Assembly (NCBI RefSeq): GCF_938039245.1
Contig: NZ_CALHVN010000058.1
Span: 1-64,000, forward strand
Reading direction: 5' to 3'
Source of the DNA: an uncultured Campylobacter sp.
GTDB taxonomy: Bacteria; Campylobacterota; Campylobacteria; Campylobacterales; Campylobacteraceae
DNA: 64,000 nt
Position 1 is the first letter of the stretch; each line of letters opens with the position of its first letter. Below the pieces are notes generated by a model that saw nothing but the letters and a program-made list of their open reading frames with translations, had not been told where the DNA came from and did not search any database. The position numbers were made by a program, and so were the translations under genes. Below, piece by piece: positions 1 through 9,306 of this stretch.

Positions 1-239
1 AAACGCAGCAAGCGAAAGGCTTTTTGCTCCGCTACGCTTACAACTACCGGCAGACTGCCTCCAAATTTCGTGCTAAGCGATAGCAAAGCCGAAATTCGGT
101 AGGTAACTGTTTTGAGCGTTTGGGTTTTAAAAATTTGGGCTCAGGGTTCTATTTTAGGCAGTAGATTTAAATTTTGTCAAAACTCCAAAAAAGCTAAATT
201 TGAAGCAATTTTAAAAATTTCAACAAATTTAACCGACCT
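1..239. other. Window edge, no gene recognised
   Basis: I see no convincing coding region here. A short open frame beginning at 112 runs on into the antisense of the TM2 gene and has no ribosome binding site. The stretch lies downstream of the minus-strand glmM-lspA-TM2 operon. It could hold that operon's end, but I could not identify a clear hairpin followed by a T-run. Confidence 0.5.
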
Positions 240-602
240 TTATCCTAGCAAAATTTCCTTCCTCGCCCCAAATTCCTCTTTGCTTATCGCGCCGCTCTCG
301 TACAGCTCGTAGAGGCGTCTAAGCCGCTCCTCGAGGTCTTGCGCACGCAACTTGTCTTTTAGCGCTTCTTTTTTCTGATTTTTCTCGACCGTCGCGCCGG
401 TTAAGCGCAGGTCAAAGAGCCACCATACGCCCCAAAGCGCCCAAAATACGTAGCCCACGATCGCCCAAGCTAGGCTATATCCGATGAAAAACAGCGCCAT
501 CATCGCAAAGCCGCTCACGAATTTGCCCAGATAAAATCTATGCCCGCCAAACCAGCCCGTAAGCAGCCAAAGCGCGTAGGCTATATAAACGTTATCGCCC
601 AT
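240..602 (-). CDS. TM2 domain membrane protein
   Basis: A 120-residue inner-membrane protein. Residues 1-60 form a TM2 module: two hydrophobic helices joined by a short turn, with GGHRFYLGKF between them, typical of the family. A charged linker follows. The C-terminal 28 residues (LYELYESGAISKEEF and what follows) resemble the short SHOCT-type helical tail often found at the end of small membrane proteins. The start overlaps the end of lspA by 11 bases, so it is probably co-transcribed and translationally coupled with glmM-lspA. The TM2 assignment is confident. The cellular role is unknown. Confidence 0.85.
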   Translation of the reverse strand: MGDNVYIAYALWLLTGWFGGHRFYLGKFVSGFAMMALFFIGYSLAWAIVGYVFWALWGVWWLFDLRLTGATVEKNQKKEALKDKLRAQDLEERLRRLYELYESGAISKEEFGARKEILLG

Positions 603-1122
603 TTTTAGCCCCTTTTCGCCCTGCGGCGAAGCTCTGCCAGAGTATGAGCACGACTCCGACGTCGATCATAACGTCTGCGAGGTTAAAGATCGCAAACTCA
701 AACCACTTGTGCCAGTAGACGTAGTCCACGACGCCGCCGTGAACGAAGCGGTCGAGCAAATTTGAGCTGCCAGCGCCCAGGATTATACCCGCTCCTAGTG
801 CGTGCTCCTCTAAGATTTCCTTTTTTTTGCCGTTTGCGCTCAAATTTAGCTCCGTTTTCGTCGCGGCCCGCGCATCAAATTTGCGCTTTAGCCGCCAAAG
901 CAGATAGCCGCAAACGACCGCAATCAACGCCAGCTGGATAAATTTGAGCCATTCTCCCAGAAACGCGAACATCGAAAATGCCACGCCTCGGTTGTATGCA
1001 AGCACTAGCGAAAAGTACTCGCCCTGCCACGAAAAACCGCCCAAAAATATCTGCTTGACCGCCTGATCGAGTGCGAAAACGACAAAAAACGCCGCGAAAA
1101 AAACGCCTAAAATTTTAGCCAT
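592..1122 (-). CDS. lspA: Lipoprotein signal peptidase (signal peptidase II)
   Basis: Aspartyl protease of the inner membrane that removes signal peptides from diacylglyceryl-modified prolipoproteins. The 176 residues give four membrane helices. The two catalytic aspartates are visible at about D124 (NLLDRF) and D150 (FNLADV). The N-terminal NRGVAFSMF motif is also present. The loop between helices 2 and 3 (about residues 78-106) carries a charged insertion of some 20 residues compared with the usual size of about 160. The start overlaps the 3' end of glmM by 8 bases, and this glmM-lspA linkage is common in Campylobacter. A lipoprotein substrate is encoded in this same window at 15647. Confidence 0.96.
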   Translation of the reverse strand: MAKILGVFFAAFFVVFALDQAVKQIFLGGFSWQGEYFSLVLAYNRGVAFSMFAFLGEWLKFIQLALIAVVCGYLLWRLKRKFDARAATKTELNLSANGKKKEILEEHALGAGIILGAGSSNLLDRFVHGGVVDYVYWHKWFEFAIFNLADVMIDVGVVLILWQSFAAGRKGAKNGR

Positions 1123-2458
1123 TTAGAGCTTTTAGGAAAAATTTTTCGACCTCGTCCATGCGGGTTTTTAGCGCGTCGGCACACTTGCCTTCGATCAAAA
1201 GCCTGATGAGGTTTTCGGTGCCCGAGTAGCGAAATAGCGAGCGGATGCCCTCTTTTGCGAGGCTTGCTTCAAGCTCTTTTAGTCCGGCGATGCTTTCAAG
1301 CGGCTTTTTCTCGGTTATCTTTAAATTTAGCAAAATTTGCGGATACGGTTTTATCTCGCTTAAAATTTCGCTCGCTTTTTTGCCTTTTTTTAGCACTAGC
1401 GCCGCAAACTGCAGCGCCGCCACGAGTCCGTCGCCCGTCTTTGCGTAGTCGCTAAAGATGATGTGACCGCTTTGTTCGCCGCCGAAATTCGTGCCGTTTT
1501 CTTTCATCTTTTCAAGCACGTATTTGTCGCCGACATTTGCGCGTAGAAGCTTGATTTTGTGGGATTTTAGATAGTCTTCAAGCGCTGCATTGCTCATCAC
1601 GGTAGCCACGACCGCGCCGCCTTTTAGGGCTTTGTTTTCTTGCAAAAATGCCGCCATGACGCCTAGCAAACTATCGCCGTTTGCCACCTCGCCGCACTCG
1701 TCGACGACTACGAGTCTATCGGCGTCGCCGTCAAACGCAAAGCCTAAATCCGCTCTTAATCGCACGACCTCGGAGGCTAAATTTTGCGGATAGAGCGCGC
1801 CGCAGTTTAGGTTTATGTTGCTGCCGTTTGGCTCGTCGTTGATGACGATGGTTTCGGCGCCAAGCTCGCTAAAGATAGTCGGAGCTACCTTATACGCCGC
1901 GCCGTTTGCGACGTCTAAAACCACGCGCAGTCCGTGTAGGCTTAGGTTTTTAGGAAATGAGTTTTTGATCTGCACGATATAGCGGCCGATGACGTCGTCA
2001 ATGCGCTTTGCGGCGCCGATTTCTAGCATCTGTTTTTGCGATCTTTCTATGAGCGCGTCGTCAAAATAAATCTTTTCCATCTGCGCTTCGGCCTCTTCGC
2101 CCAGTTTATTGCCTTCGCTATCAAAAAATTTGATGCCGTTATCGTAGTACGGGTTGTGCGAGGCGCTGATCATGATGCCCGCGTCGCAGCGCATATCTTC
2201 AGTGAGAAACGCGATCGCAGGAGTAGGCATCGGGCCGATCTGACGGACGTTGTAGCCTACGGCCGTGAGCCCCGCGACGATGGCGGTCTCGATCATGTAG
2301 CCGCTTTTGCGCGTGTCTTTGCCTAGTAAAATAGTATTTGTATGCGACGCAAACTGTCTAAAATATATCCCTGCAGCCATAGCAAGGCGCATGGATGTTG
2401 CGGCGGATAGTTTTTCGCCGGCTTTGCCGCGGACGCCGTCGGTACCGAATAGTTTCAT
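1115..2458 (-). CDS. glmM: Phosphoglucosamine mutase
   Basis: Cytoplasmic enzyme that converts glucosamine-6-phosphate to glucosamine-1-phosphate on the way to UDP-GlcNAc, for peptidoglycan and lipopolysaccharide. Its 447 residues match the family length. The phosphoserine loop ISASHNPYYDNG is present, with the active serine near residue 100. The Mg-binding DGDAD loop is at 243-247, and the C-terminal phosphate-binding RYSGTEN motif is also visible. A good ribosome binding site (AAGGAAAG) precedes the ATG. It is the first gene of the glmM-lspA-TM2 run on the minus strand and is transcribed away from rpsT. Confidence 0.97.
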   Translation of the reverse strand: MKLFGTDGVRGKAGEKLSAATSMRLAMAAGIYFRQFASHTNTILLGKDTRKSGYMIETAIVAGLTAVGYNVRQIGPMPTPAIAFLTEDMRCDAGIMISASHNPYYDNGIKFFDSEGNKLGEEAEAQMEKIYFDDALIERSQKQMLEIGAAKRIDDVIGRYIVQIKNSFPKNLSLHGLRVVLDVANGAAYKVAPTIFSELGAETIVINDEPNGSNINLNCGALYPQNLASEVVRLRADLGFAFDGDADRLVVVDECGEVANGDSLLGVMAAFLQENKALKGGAVVATVMSNAALEDYLKSHKIKLLRANVGDKYVLEKMKENGTNFGGEQSGHIIFSDYAKTGDGLVAALQFAALVLKKGKKASEILSEIKPYPQILLNLKITEKKPLESIAGLKELEASLAKEGIRSLFRYSGTENLIRLLIEGKCADALKTRMDEVEKFFLKALNG

Positions 2459-2823
2459 TATCTTTCCTTTTTTAAAATTTCTACGGCCTTATCTCTTGAG
2501 TATATTTAAAAGGGCTAGCAAAAATAAATGCTCACGGACGACCAGTCCGCTCCGCTTTATTTTTGCGTCGCAACTTTTAAATCTATCTCAAGATATAAAG
2601 CCTTATCAACTTTTTGGGCGCCAAACACTGCGCCTTTAAATTTATGGTAAGATAAAATTTGCCCGCCAAATTCCATAAATTCATTAAATTTTCGACCTAT
2701 TTTATCAAAAAATATCCAAATTTAAGTTGTAAATTTCCTCGCTTTAAATTTTACTTAAATTAAGCGAATTTTAAAACTGGTTTTTATATAATCACGGACT
2801 AAAATTATGAAAAAAGGGACATT
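2459..2823. other. Divergent intergenic region glmM / rpsT
   Basis: This 365-base AT-rich spacer separates the divergent glmM operon and rpsT-prfA. It holds the rpsT promoter (listed separately) and presumably a glmM promoter. No gene or RNA was recognised. A weak frame on the plus strand over 2307-2639 is mostly antisense to glmM and is not credible. Confidence 0.6.
2787..2792 (+). promoter_or_regulatory. Predicted -10 element for rpsT-prfA
   Basis: A perfect TATAAT stands 32 bases upstream of the rpsT start codon inside a T-rich stretch. Campylobacter sigma-70 promoters typically have a strong -10, no clear -35 and a T-rich upstream segment, as seen here. The assignment is by motif and position only. 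Confidence 0.6.
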
Positions 2824-3090
2824 ATGGCAAACCATAAATCTTCTGAAAAAAGAGCTAGACAGACTATCAAAAGGACTGAAAGAAACAGATTTTACCGCAC
2901 TAGGCTTAAAAATATCACTAAAGCCGTGCGCGTAGCCGTTGAGGCAGGCGATAAAGAAGCCGCGCTAAACGCGTTTAAAGTGGCAAACAAAGATTTCCAC
3001 AGCTTCGTTAGCAAGGGCTTTTTGAAAAAACAAACAGCTTCTCGCCGCGTAGGACGTCTCGCAAAACTCGTAAACAAACTATCTGCTTAA
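2824..3090 (+). CDS. rpsT: 30S ribosomal protein S20
   Basis: A small basic protein (88 residues) that binds 16S rRNA early in assembly of the 30S subunit. The sequence begins MANHKSSEKRARQ, the family signature, and is helical and Lys/Arg-rich throughout. Length is normal. An AAAAGGGAC binding site lies just before the ATG. prfA follows after 11 bases, and the rpsT-prfA order is common in epsilonproteobacteria. Confidence 0.97.
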   Translation: MANHKSSEKRARQTIKRTERNRFYRTRLKNITKAVRVAVEAGDKEAALNAFKVANKDFHSFVSKGFLKKQTASRRVGRLAKLVNKLSA

Positions 3091-3101
3091 TCTAAATTTT
3101 A

Positions 3102-4169
3102 ATGTTAGCCGACAAACTGCAGCCTTTTTTGGATCGCTACGACGAGCTCTCTCGTCTGCTTAGCGATCCGTCTATCACAAACGATATCGCAAATATGACC
3201 AAGCTCTCAAAAGAGCAATCAAATTTAGAAGATATCGCCTCGGCTGCAAAGTCATATCTGCAAACTCTCTCAAACATCGAGGAGAACAAGGCTCTGCTCG
3301 ATGACGCCGAGCTTGGCGAACTAGCCAAAGACGAACTCAAAAATCTCGAATCCCAAAAAGAAAATCTCGAAGAAGAGATTAAAATTTTACTCCTTCCAAA
3401 AGATCCAAATGACGATAAAAACGTATTTTTAGAGATCCGCGCGGGTACCGGCGGAGACGAAGCGGCGCTTTTTGCGGGCGATTTGTTTAACGCCTACGCG
3501 AGATACGCCGAACTTCGCGGGTATAAATTTGAGATCGTGAGCCAAAGCGAGGGCAACACGGGCGGCTTTAAAGAGATTATCTTGCTGATAAAGGGCAAGG
3601 GGGCATACTCGAGGCTCAAATTTGAGGGCGGCACCCACCGTGTCCAGCGCGTGCCCGAGACCGAAAGCCAAGGCCGCGTGCATACCTCGGCCGTCACCGT
3701 CGCTATCATGCCCGAGGTCGAAGATAGCGAGATCGAGATAAATCCAAACGACCTTCGCATCGACGTTATGCGCAGCTCGGGCCACGGCGGACAGTCGGTA
3801 AATACGACCGACTCTGCGGTGCGAATCACTCACATCCCCACAGGCATCGTCGTCACGAACCAGGACGGCAAAAGCCAGCACAAAAACAAAGAAGCCGCGA
3901 TGAAGGTACTAAAAGCGCGCCTTTACGAGATACAAGAAGAAGAGCGCCTGGCTAAAGAGACCAGCGAGCGCAAAAGCCAAGTCGGCACTGGCGACCGCTC
4001 GGGACGTATCCGTACCTACAACTTCCCGCAAAACCGCATCAGCGACCATCGCATAAATTTGACGCTTTATCGCCTCGACGCGATAATGGCGGCAGGGCTT
4101 TTCGACGAAATCATCGAGCCGCTGATTGCGCATTATCAAGCCGAAGCGATCTCGGACGCCGAAATTTAA
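3102..4169 (+). CDS. prfA: Peptide chain release factor 1
   Basis: Terminates translation at UAA and UAG codons. The 355 residues match RF1. The stop-codon recognition segment reads RVPETESQGRVHTSA (the family's PxT motif is PET at about 185-187). The peptidyl-transferase motif GHGGQSVN places GGQ at 229-231. The ATG lies 11 bases after the rpsT stop with little Shine-Dalgarno character, so expression may depend on translation through rpsT. A long stretch without genes follows. Confidence 0.97.
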   Translation: MLADKLQPFLDRYDELSRLLSDPSITNDIANMTKLSKEQSNLEDIASAAKSYLQTLSNIEENKALLDDAELGELAKDELKNLESQKENLEEEIKILLLPKDPNDDKNVFLEIRAGTGGDEAALFAGDLFNAYARYAELRGYKFEIVSQSEGNTGGFKEIILLIKGKGAYSRLKFEGGTHRVQRVPETESQGRVHTSAVTVAIMPEVEDSEIEINPNDLRIDVMRSSGHGGQSVNTTDSAVRITHIPTGIVVTNQDGKSQHKNKEAAMKVLKARLYEIQEEERLAKETSERKSQVGTGDRSGRIRTYNFPQNRISDHRINLTLYRLDAIMAAGLFDEIIEPLIAHYQAEAISDAEI

Positions 4170-5295
4170 GCTGCTATAAATTTTACGTAATTTTAAATTT
4201 TACTCTGCGAGCGGTTGTGTTCTAGAACGTTTTCATTAAATTCGTGTTTTGATTTTTACTTTGCGCTACTGCCGTTAAATTTTATAAAACCGTAAACCGT
4301 TTTGACAAATAAATCGCGATCTTTTAGGCGGCCGTGGCGTTTGTTTTGCGGATTAATTTAGTATAAAGAGTTCGCGCCAGTTTTCGTTTGCTAAATTCAG
4401 AAATATTTTCTTGCTCTTTTAGACAAATTTAAACCCAGTGCAAATTTACATTATTACATTAAGATTTTTCGGCTTGGCAGCTCAAATCAAGATATATAAA
4501 AAGTACCGAGATAAAAGCAAATTTATAAAATTATTTAGCTACGAAGCCATCCTTTTGTCGTAACTTCGTTTAAGACTCTGCGCTCACGCATAAGAGCCGC
4601 AGACTTTGCAAGCTTATAGCTTACGTCGGTACCGCATTAAATTTAACATCGCCCACCGAATTTATCGCTTGCGATTAGTTAGATTAGCTTCCGCTTTAGG
4701 CGTAGTTTCTTGCGCTAGGACCGTCTCGTCCTACTTTAGCGCCTAGGCGTTAAATTTGCCGATTTTATCTATCTTTGCGCGATTTTTTATTAGCTTTATA
4801 GGCGCTTGATGGCTTTTGCCTTTGCCGACTCGCACGGGGCGCGGATGTTTGAAAACTTTCATCTCTACGCTTACGCGAAATAACGTCTTACATGCTTGCC
4901 TTGCTTTATTGGCGGCGCTCAAGGGACAAATTTGGCGCTTACGCGGGTCTATTTTTGCAAAGGTTTAGGCTGAGGCGTTTTATCTTTTAAGTCTTTTTTT
5001 GTTATAAATTTAATGCGATTTTGCTTCTTTGGCTTACATTAATTAAGCTTTGCGAACAAACGAGTGCTTTGTATTTGCCTGTTTAAGCGGCATTTGCTGA
5101 ACTGCTTACAAAATCTCCTAAGGCCTTACAGGCTTTGGCGCATAAAACGCGCATTTGCAGCTCAGTTGCAATTTCCGAGACCGCTTACGCTAGCTCAAAG
5201 CTTTGCGGCGCAGCACCAGCTTGCGGGTAAAGTGCCGACCTTTGTAGTCCTACTAAATTGGTAACGCAGTCACCTTTGCTACGGCAAAACGCGGG
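4170..5295. other. 1.1 kb gap without a recognisable gene
   Basis: No open frame of credible coding character is present on either strand. A 66-codon frame at 5064-5264 lacks a binding site and resembles no family. The region has many stop codons in all frames and mixes AT-rich runs with ordinary composition. One short inverted repeat (TAGGAC at 4716-4721, GTCCTA at 4728-4733) is visible. I could not identify a tRNA or other known RNA. It could be decayed coding sequence or hold an unrecognised RNA. Confidence 0.5.
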
Positions 5296-5877
5296 CTAAA
5301 TTTTACCGGTTAAAATTCGTACGATAGTTTCGGGCAAAATTTCATGCTCTATCTCGTGGATTTTAGCCTCGTAAGCTTCAAAGCTCATTCCCGCGCTCTT
5401 TTCAAACGCGTGCTGAGCGATGATCTTGCCGCCGTCTAGCTCCTCGCTGACCCAGTGCACGCTCACTCCGCCCACCTTCATATCGCTATCAAAGCTCTCC
5501 TTTATCGCGTGCGCGCCCTTAAAAAGCGGCAGCAGCGACGGGTGCAAATTTATCGCACGAATCTGCCTCGTAAAAACGGGCGTAAGGATGCGCATAAAGC
5601 CTGCAAGCACCGTTAGATCGACGTTAGCGCGCTTTATTTGCGCTACGACTGCGGCGTCGAATTCCTCTCTAGAGGTAAAATTAACATGCTCGATTACGAC
5701 GCTTTGCAGGCCGTATTTTGCGGCTTTTGCTATGCCGCCTGCGTTAGCTTTATTCGTTAGCGTTAGCGCGACTTCGATCCTGGTTTCGCCAAAAACTTTG
5801 CCGTGCAGCCTCTGCAAAATCGCCTCCAAATTCGAGCCGCCGCCGCTAAATAAAACGGCTATTTTTTTTGTAAGCAT
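5296..5877 (-). CDS. purN: Phosphoribosylglycinamide formyltransferase
   Basis: Transfers a formyl group from 10-formyl-tetrahydrofolate to GAR in purine synthesis. The 193-residue protein begins MLTKKIAVLFSGGGSN, the nucleotide-binding start of PurN. It contains INLHPSLLP with the catalytic His, and VHWVSEELDGGKII with the catalytic Asp. The frame is open for 86 more codons upstream, but that stretch is Arg-rich antisense-like sequence inside nnr and is not part of the protein. The chosen ATG overlaps the 3' end of nnr by 19 bases. It is the last gene of the seven-gene minus-strand operon. Confidence 0.95.
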   Translation of the reverse strand: MLTKKIAVLFSGGGSNLEAILQRLHGKVFGETRIEVALTLTNKANAGGIAKAAKYGLQSVVIEHVNFTSREEFDAAVVAQIKRANVDLTVLAGFMRILTPVFTRQIRAINLHPSLLPLFKGAHAIKESFDSDMKVGGVSVHWVSEELDGGKIIAQHAFEKSAGMSFEAYEAKIHEIEHEILPETIVRILTGKI

Positions 5878-7280
5878 TTGAGTCCTTTGATGACGTCCGC
5901 GGCCGTGAGCGCGTAGTCGTTGATTTTGGTTTTGCGAGCGGCTAACGCGTGAGCTAACGTGCCCGAGATCGCGGCGTTTAGCGGATCGTAGCCCTGTGCG
6001 AGCAGTCCCGCGACGATACCGCTTAGCGCGTCTCCGCTGCCGCCTTTTGCTAGCGCGGCGCTGCCGTGCGTCATGACGTAGACCTCGCCGCCTTGCGCGA
6101 TTAGCGTATTTGCGCCCTTTAACACAAGCACGCATTTAAAATTTCGGCTAAAAACTTGAGCGAGTTTGAAGCGATTTCTTTGCACTGCGCCGGCGTCAAA
6201 TTTGCCTAGATTCGCAAGCTCTAGTAAGCTCGCAAACTCCTTTGGATGCGGCGTTATCACGACATTTATGCTATTTAAAAGCTCAAGCGTACGCGGCTCG
6301 TAGCAAAGATCGGCGTCGACAACGAGCGCGTCTTTTGTTTTTAGCTCGCTAAAAAGCTCGTCTTTTTGCGTCTCATCAAGCTCGCCAAGCCCCATACCGA
6401 CGGCTCCGACTCGCATTTTGGGCGTTATGCGCGCGCTTTGCATTAAAACGGGTTCAATGTTTAAATTTTCGCCCACGACGCTAACAAGTCCCGCGCCGAT
6501 AGTTAGCGCGGCAAGTCCCGCTATGCGCGCCGCTCCGCCCTTTTGGCCGCTCACGACAAACACGTGTCCAAAGTCGCCTTTGTTAGCGTTTTGCTTTGCG
6601 CGAAACGGCAAATTTAAATCGCCTTTTCCAAGCTTATAAAAGCTCGTCCCCGCCTCATAAAGCTCGCGCGAAAGACCCAAATTTGCGACCTTTACGTGCC
6701 CTACGAAATCCTTTGCGAAGTCGCTATAAAGCGCTAGCTTTAACGCACCCATCGTCACGGTCGTATCGGCCTTAAAGACCGCGCCTTGCGAAACTCCGTT
6801 TTTATCGAGTCCGCTCGGGATGTCGCAGGCGAGCTTATAGGCGGGTTTTGCGTTTAGCAGATTTATCAAATTTATCATCCGCTCGTCTAGCTCGCGGCTA
6901 AGTCCGGTTCCGAAAATCCCGTCGATGATGCAGTCAAATTCGTCGCTTTGCGTCAAATTTGAGATCAAATTTACGCCGCATTTTAGCGCTCTAGTTAGCT
7001 CGGTTTTTGAGATTTCGTTTTGTTTGTCGCCGGCTAAAAATGCGAAACAATCAAATTTATCGCCCAAAAGCCGAAGCGCTGCGAGCACGTCTGCTCCGTT
7101 GTTTCCGCTGCCGATAACGCCTAAAATTTTACGGCGTTTGGTCGATGATTTTTTAAACTTACTTCGCACGGCGCGAGCTAACGCGCTAGCGGCATTTTGC
7201 ATCAGCACTTCAGTACTCAGCCCAAACTCGCTCACGGCTCTAGCGTCAAGCTCCGCCGTATCCCAAAATAGCTTTTTCAT
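5859..7280 (-). CDS. nnr: Bifunctional NAD(P)H-hydrate epimerase / dehydratase
   Basis: Repairs damaged hydrated NADH and NADPH. The 473 residues hold an N-terminal YjeF-type epimerase domain (about 1-210, with VIGSGNNGADVL) and a C-terminal dehydratase of the ribokinase-like fold (about 225-470). The C-terminal part shows ITPHPKEF and the GGSGDALSGIVAGLL signature. I start at MKKLFWDTAELDARAV because its ATG overlaps the comM stop in an ATGA arrangement. The 62 codons open upstream are antisense-like Arg-rich sequence. It overlaps purN at its end. Some annotations call the two halves nnrE and nnrD. Confidence 0.94.
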   Translation of the reverse strand: MKKLFWDTAELDARAVSEFGLSTEVLMQNAASALARAVRSKFKKSSTKRRKILGVIGSGNNGADVLAALRLLGDKFDCFAFLAGDKQNEISKTELTRALKCGVNLISNLTQSDEFDCIIDGIFGTGLSRELDERMINLINLLNAKPAYKLACDIPSGLDKNGVSQGAVFKADTTVTMGALKLALYSDFAKDFVGHVKVANLGLSRELYEAGTSFYKLGKGDLNLPFRAKQNANKGDFGHVFVVSGQKGGAARIAGLAALTIGAGLVSVVGENLNIEPVLMQSARITPKMRVGAVGMGLGELDETQKDELFSELKTKDALVVDADLCYEPRTLELLNSINVVITPHPKEFASLLELANLGKFDAGAVQRNRFKLAQVFSRNFKCVLVLKGANTLIAQGGEVYVMTHGSAALAKGGSGDALSGIVAGLLAQGYDPLNAAISGTLAHALAARKTKINDYALTAADVIKGLKCLQKK

Positions 7281-8797
7281 GCGCCCTCCTGCTTCACTCG
7301 GTAGCTCAAAGCCTCTAAAATGTGCGGCTTTTTGATGATACGCGAGCCCTCGATGTCGGCGATAGTGCGGGCGACTTTTAGGGTTTTGTTTATGGCGCGG
7401 CGACTGAGTAAAAATCTCTGCGTCGCATGATCTAGCACGCCGCTCGCCTCGTCGTCGCAAACGCAAAATTTAGCAATCTCTTCGTCGCTAAGCTTGCCGT
7501 TTAACTCGCTTTGAGCGCGCGAGATTTGCGTCTCAAACACGCGCAGCACTGTATCTTGCATCGATTCACTCGTGACGTCGCTTCTATCATTGGCGCTCAC
7601 TTCATCCATCTGTACATGAAGGTCGATGCGGTCAAGAACGGGTGCAGAGATACGCGATTTATAGCGCTTGATCTCGAGCTCCGAGCATTTACACTCTAGA
7701 TTTTTGGAAAGTAAATTGCCGCAAGGGCAAGGGTTCATCGCGGCTACAAACATAAATTTAGTCTCATACGTGATTTTTGAATTTACGCGCGAGATGTTGA
7801 TTTTGTAGTCCTCCAGCGGCTCGCGCAGACTCTCTAAAATTTGCGGCGCAAAGTGCGGAAGCTCGTCGAAAAATAAAATCCCGCCGTTAGCTAGCCCGAC
7901 CTCGCCGATCCTAGCCGAGCTCGATCCGCCGCCGAAAATAGAGCTGCGCGTGCTCGTGTGATGAGGCGAACGAAAGGCGCGCAGGGCAGAAAATTCGCTC
8001 TCCTGCTGATTTAACGAATTATAAGCGCAGCTAAGCAAGATCTCATCCAAGCTTTGCGGCGGCAAAATGTAGCGCAGGCGCTTGGCGCTCATGCTCTTGC
8101 CGCATCCGGGGCTGCCCTCAAAGATAACGTTGTGCATACCGCAAGCAGCCACCAGACAGGCTCTTTTTGCTCTGCTTTGGCCTTTTACGTCGCTAAAATT
8201 TAGCTCGAAATTTTGATTTTTTACGAAGCTCTTTTCGCCGATTTTGATCAAATTTGAAAAAAGCGGATGAACGCTGCCTACCCTGCGCGAGGCGGCAAAC
8301 TCTGGCTCGAGGAAAAATTTGATCGCCTCGGCTAAATTTGAAACGGCGTAAATTTCTAAATTCGGTATCGCGCCCGCTTTTTGCGCTATCTCTTGCGGTA
8401 TCAGTACGCGAGAACCGGGTGCTTTGGCGCTCAAAAAAAGCAAGATAGAAAAAAGGCTCGCCGTGCTTTTGACGCCGCCGTCAAGCCCCAACTCGCCGAA
8501 TACAAAAACAGGCTCGAAGTCGCGCTCTTTTTGCAAGGCGATTAAAAGCGCGATGGGTAGATCGAAGTGGCTGCCTGATTTTGGCATATCGGACGGAGAT
8601 AAATTTATGATGATTTTTTGCGCGGGGAAAGAAAAATTTAACGATAAAAGCGCTGATTTTACGCGTTCGGCGCTCTCTTTGATCGAAGCACCAGCAAGCC
8701 CTACGATATTTAGCGCGGGCAAACCGCGGTTAAAACTGGACTCGACTTCCACAAGCTGCAATTCGTCGTTATAAGTGGCGCATTTTAGGGCTTTCAT
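7277..8797 (-). CDS. comM: YifB / ComM family Mg-chelatase-like AAA+ ATPase
   Basis: A 506-residue AAA+ protein of the ComM (YifB) family. In Vibrio and Haemophilus, ComM is a helicase that drives branch migration during natural transformation. The N-terminal ChlI-like domain covers about 1-170. Walker A is GSPGCGKS at 228-235, Walker B is in ILFFDELPHF, and a Cys-rich segment NPCPCGN...CKCS follows. The C-terminal domain is complete. ATGA overlaps join it to def upstream and nnr downstream, so it is translated from the housekeeping operon. A role in DNA uptake here is inferred from the family. Confidence 0.93.
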   Translation of the reverse strand: MKALKCATYNDELQLVEVESSFNRGLPALNIVGLAGASIKESAERVKSALLSLNFSFPAQKIIINLSPSDMPKSGSHFDLPIALLIALQKERDFEPVFVFGELGLDGGVKSTASLFSILLFLSAKAPGSRVLIPQEIAQKAGAIPNLEIYAVSNLAEAIKFFLEPEFAASRRVGSVHPLFSNLIKIGEKSFVKNQNFELNFSDVKGQSRAKRACLVAACGMHNVIFEGSPGCGKSMSAKRLRYILPPQSLDEILLSCAYNSLNQQESEFSALRAFRSPHHTSTRSSIFGGGSSSARIGEVGLANGGILFFDELPHFAPQILESLREPLEDYKINISRVNSKITYETKFMFVAAMNPCPCGNLLSKNLECKCSELEIKRYKSRISAPVLDRIDLHVQMDEVSANDRSDVTSESMQDTVLRVFETQISRAQSELNGKLSDEEIAKFCVCDDEASGVLDHATQRFLLSRRAINKTLKVARTIADIEGSRIIKKPHILEALSYRVKQEGA

Positions 8798-9306
8798 GCG
8801 TTTTTTTGCTTTTTATACTCTTTGTCGAATTTTTTGCGTTTGTTGTAGCCGATGCGCTCGATAAAAAGGTGTCCGTCTAGATGATCCATCTCGTGCTGGA
8901 TCGCGACCGACAAAAGCCCTTCAGTCTCGAGCTCTCGGCGCTGTCCGAAGCGGTCTTGATACTCTAGCGTTATAAACTCGGCTCTTTTTACGTCCTCGTA
9001 GTATCCAGGCACGCTAAGGCAGCCTTCTTGGTAGATTATCTCGCCTTCTTTGCGTAAAATTTTGGGATTTATGATTTCTAGCAGATCCTCTTTGCGCTGT
9101 TCTTTACTCTCTTCGTCTACTAAATTTACGATCAAAACCCGCTTAGCCTCGCCCGTCTGGATGGCGGCTAGTCCGATGCCGTTTTTAGCGATCATGGTCT
9201 CATACATGTCGTCTAAAAATTTATGCAACTCGTCGTCAAAAACTTTAACTTCAAGCGATTTGACGAAGAGTTTTTTGTTCGGATAGGTTAGGATTTCTAG
9301 TATCAT
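8794..9306 (-). CDS. def: Peptide deformylase
   Basis: Metalloenzyme that removes the N-formyl group from nascent proteins at the ribosome. The 170 residues carry all three family motifs: GIGLAA at 43-48, EGCLSVP at 94-100 (Cys96 binds the metal) and QHEMDH at 137-142 (two His ligands and the catalytic Glu). Length is normal. Its ATG overlaps the stop of the GGDEF gene, and its stop overlaps the comM start. Grouping with tig and clpP puts three nascent-chain processing or quality-control enzymes in one operon. Confidence 0.97.
   Translation of the reverse strand: MILEILTYPNKKLFVKSLEVKVFDDELHKFLDDMYETMIAKNGIGLAAIQTGEAKRVLIVNLVDEESKEQRKEDLLEIINPKILRKEGEIIYQEGCLSVPGYYEDVKRAEFITLEYQDRFGQRRELETEGLLSVAIQHEMDHLDGHLFIERIGYNKRKKFDKEYKKQKNA

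Noticed and set aside
112..312. 66-codon plus-strand frame at the left edge
   Set aside because: It lies partly antisense to the TM2 gene, has no binding site and no protein-like character.
5064..5264. 66-codon frame in the gap after prfA
   Set aside because: No binding site, no family resemblance; likely chance.
5878..6135. N-terminal extension of purN
   Set aside because: The Arg-rich stretch is an antisense-like reading of nnr, and PurN proteins begin at the MLTKKIAVLFSGGG point.
7281..7466. N-terminal extension of nnr
   Set aside because: Overlaps the comM 3' end; the family start is at 7280 with an ATGA overlap.
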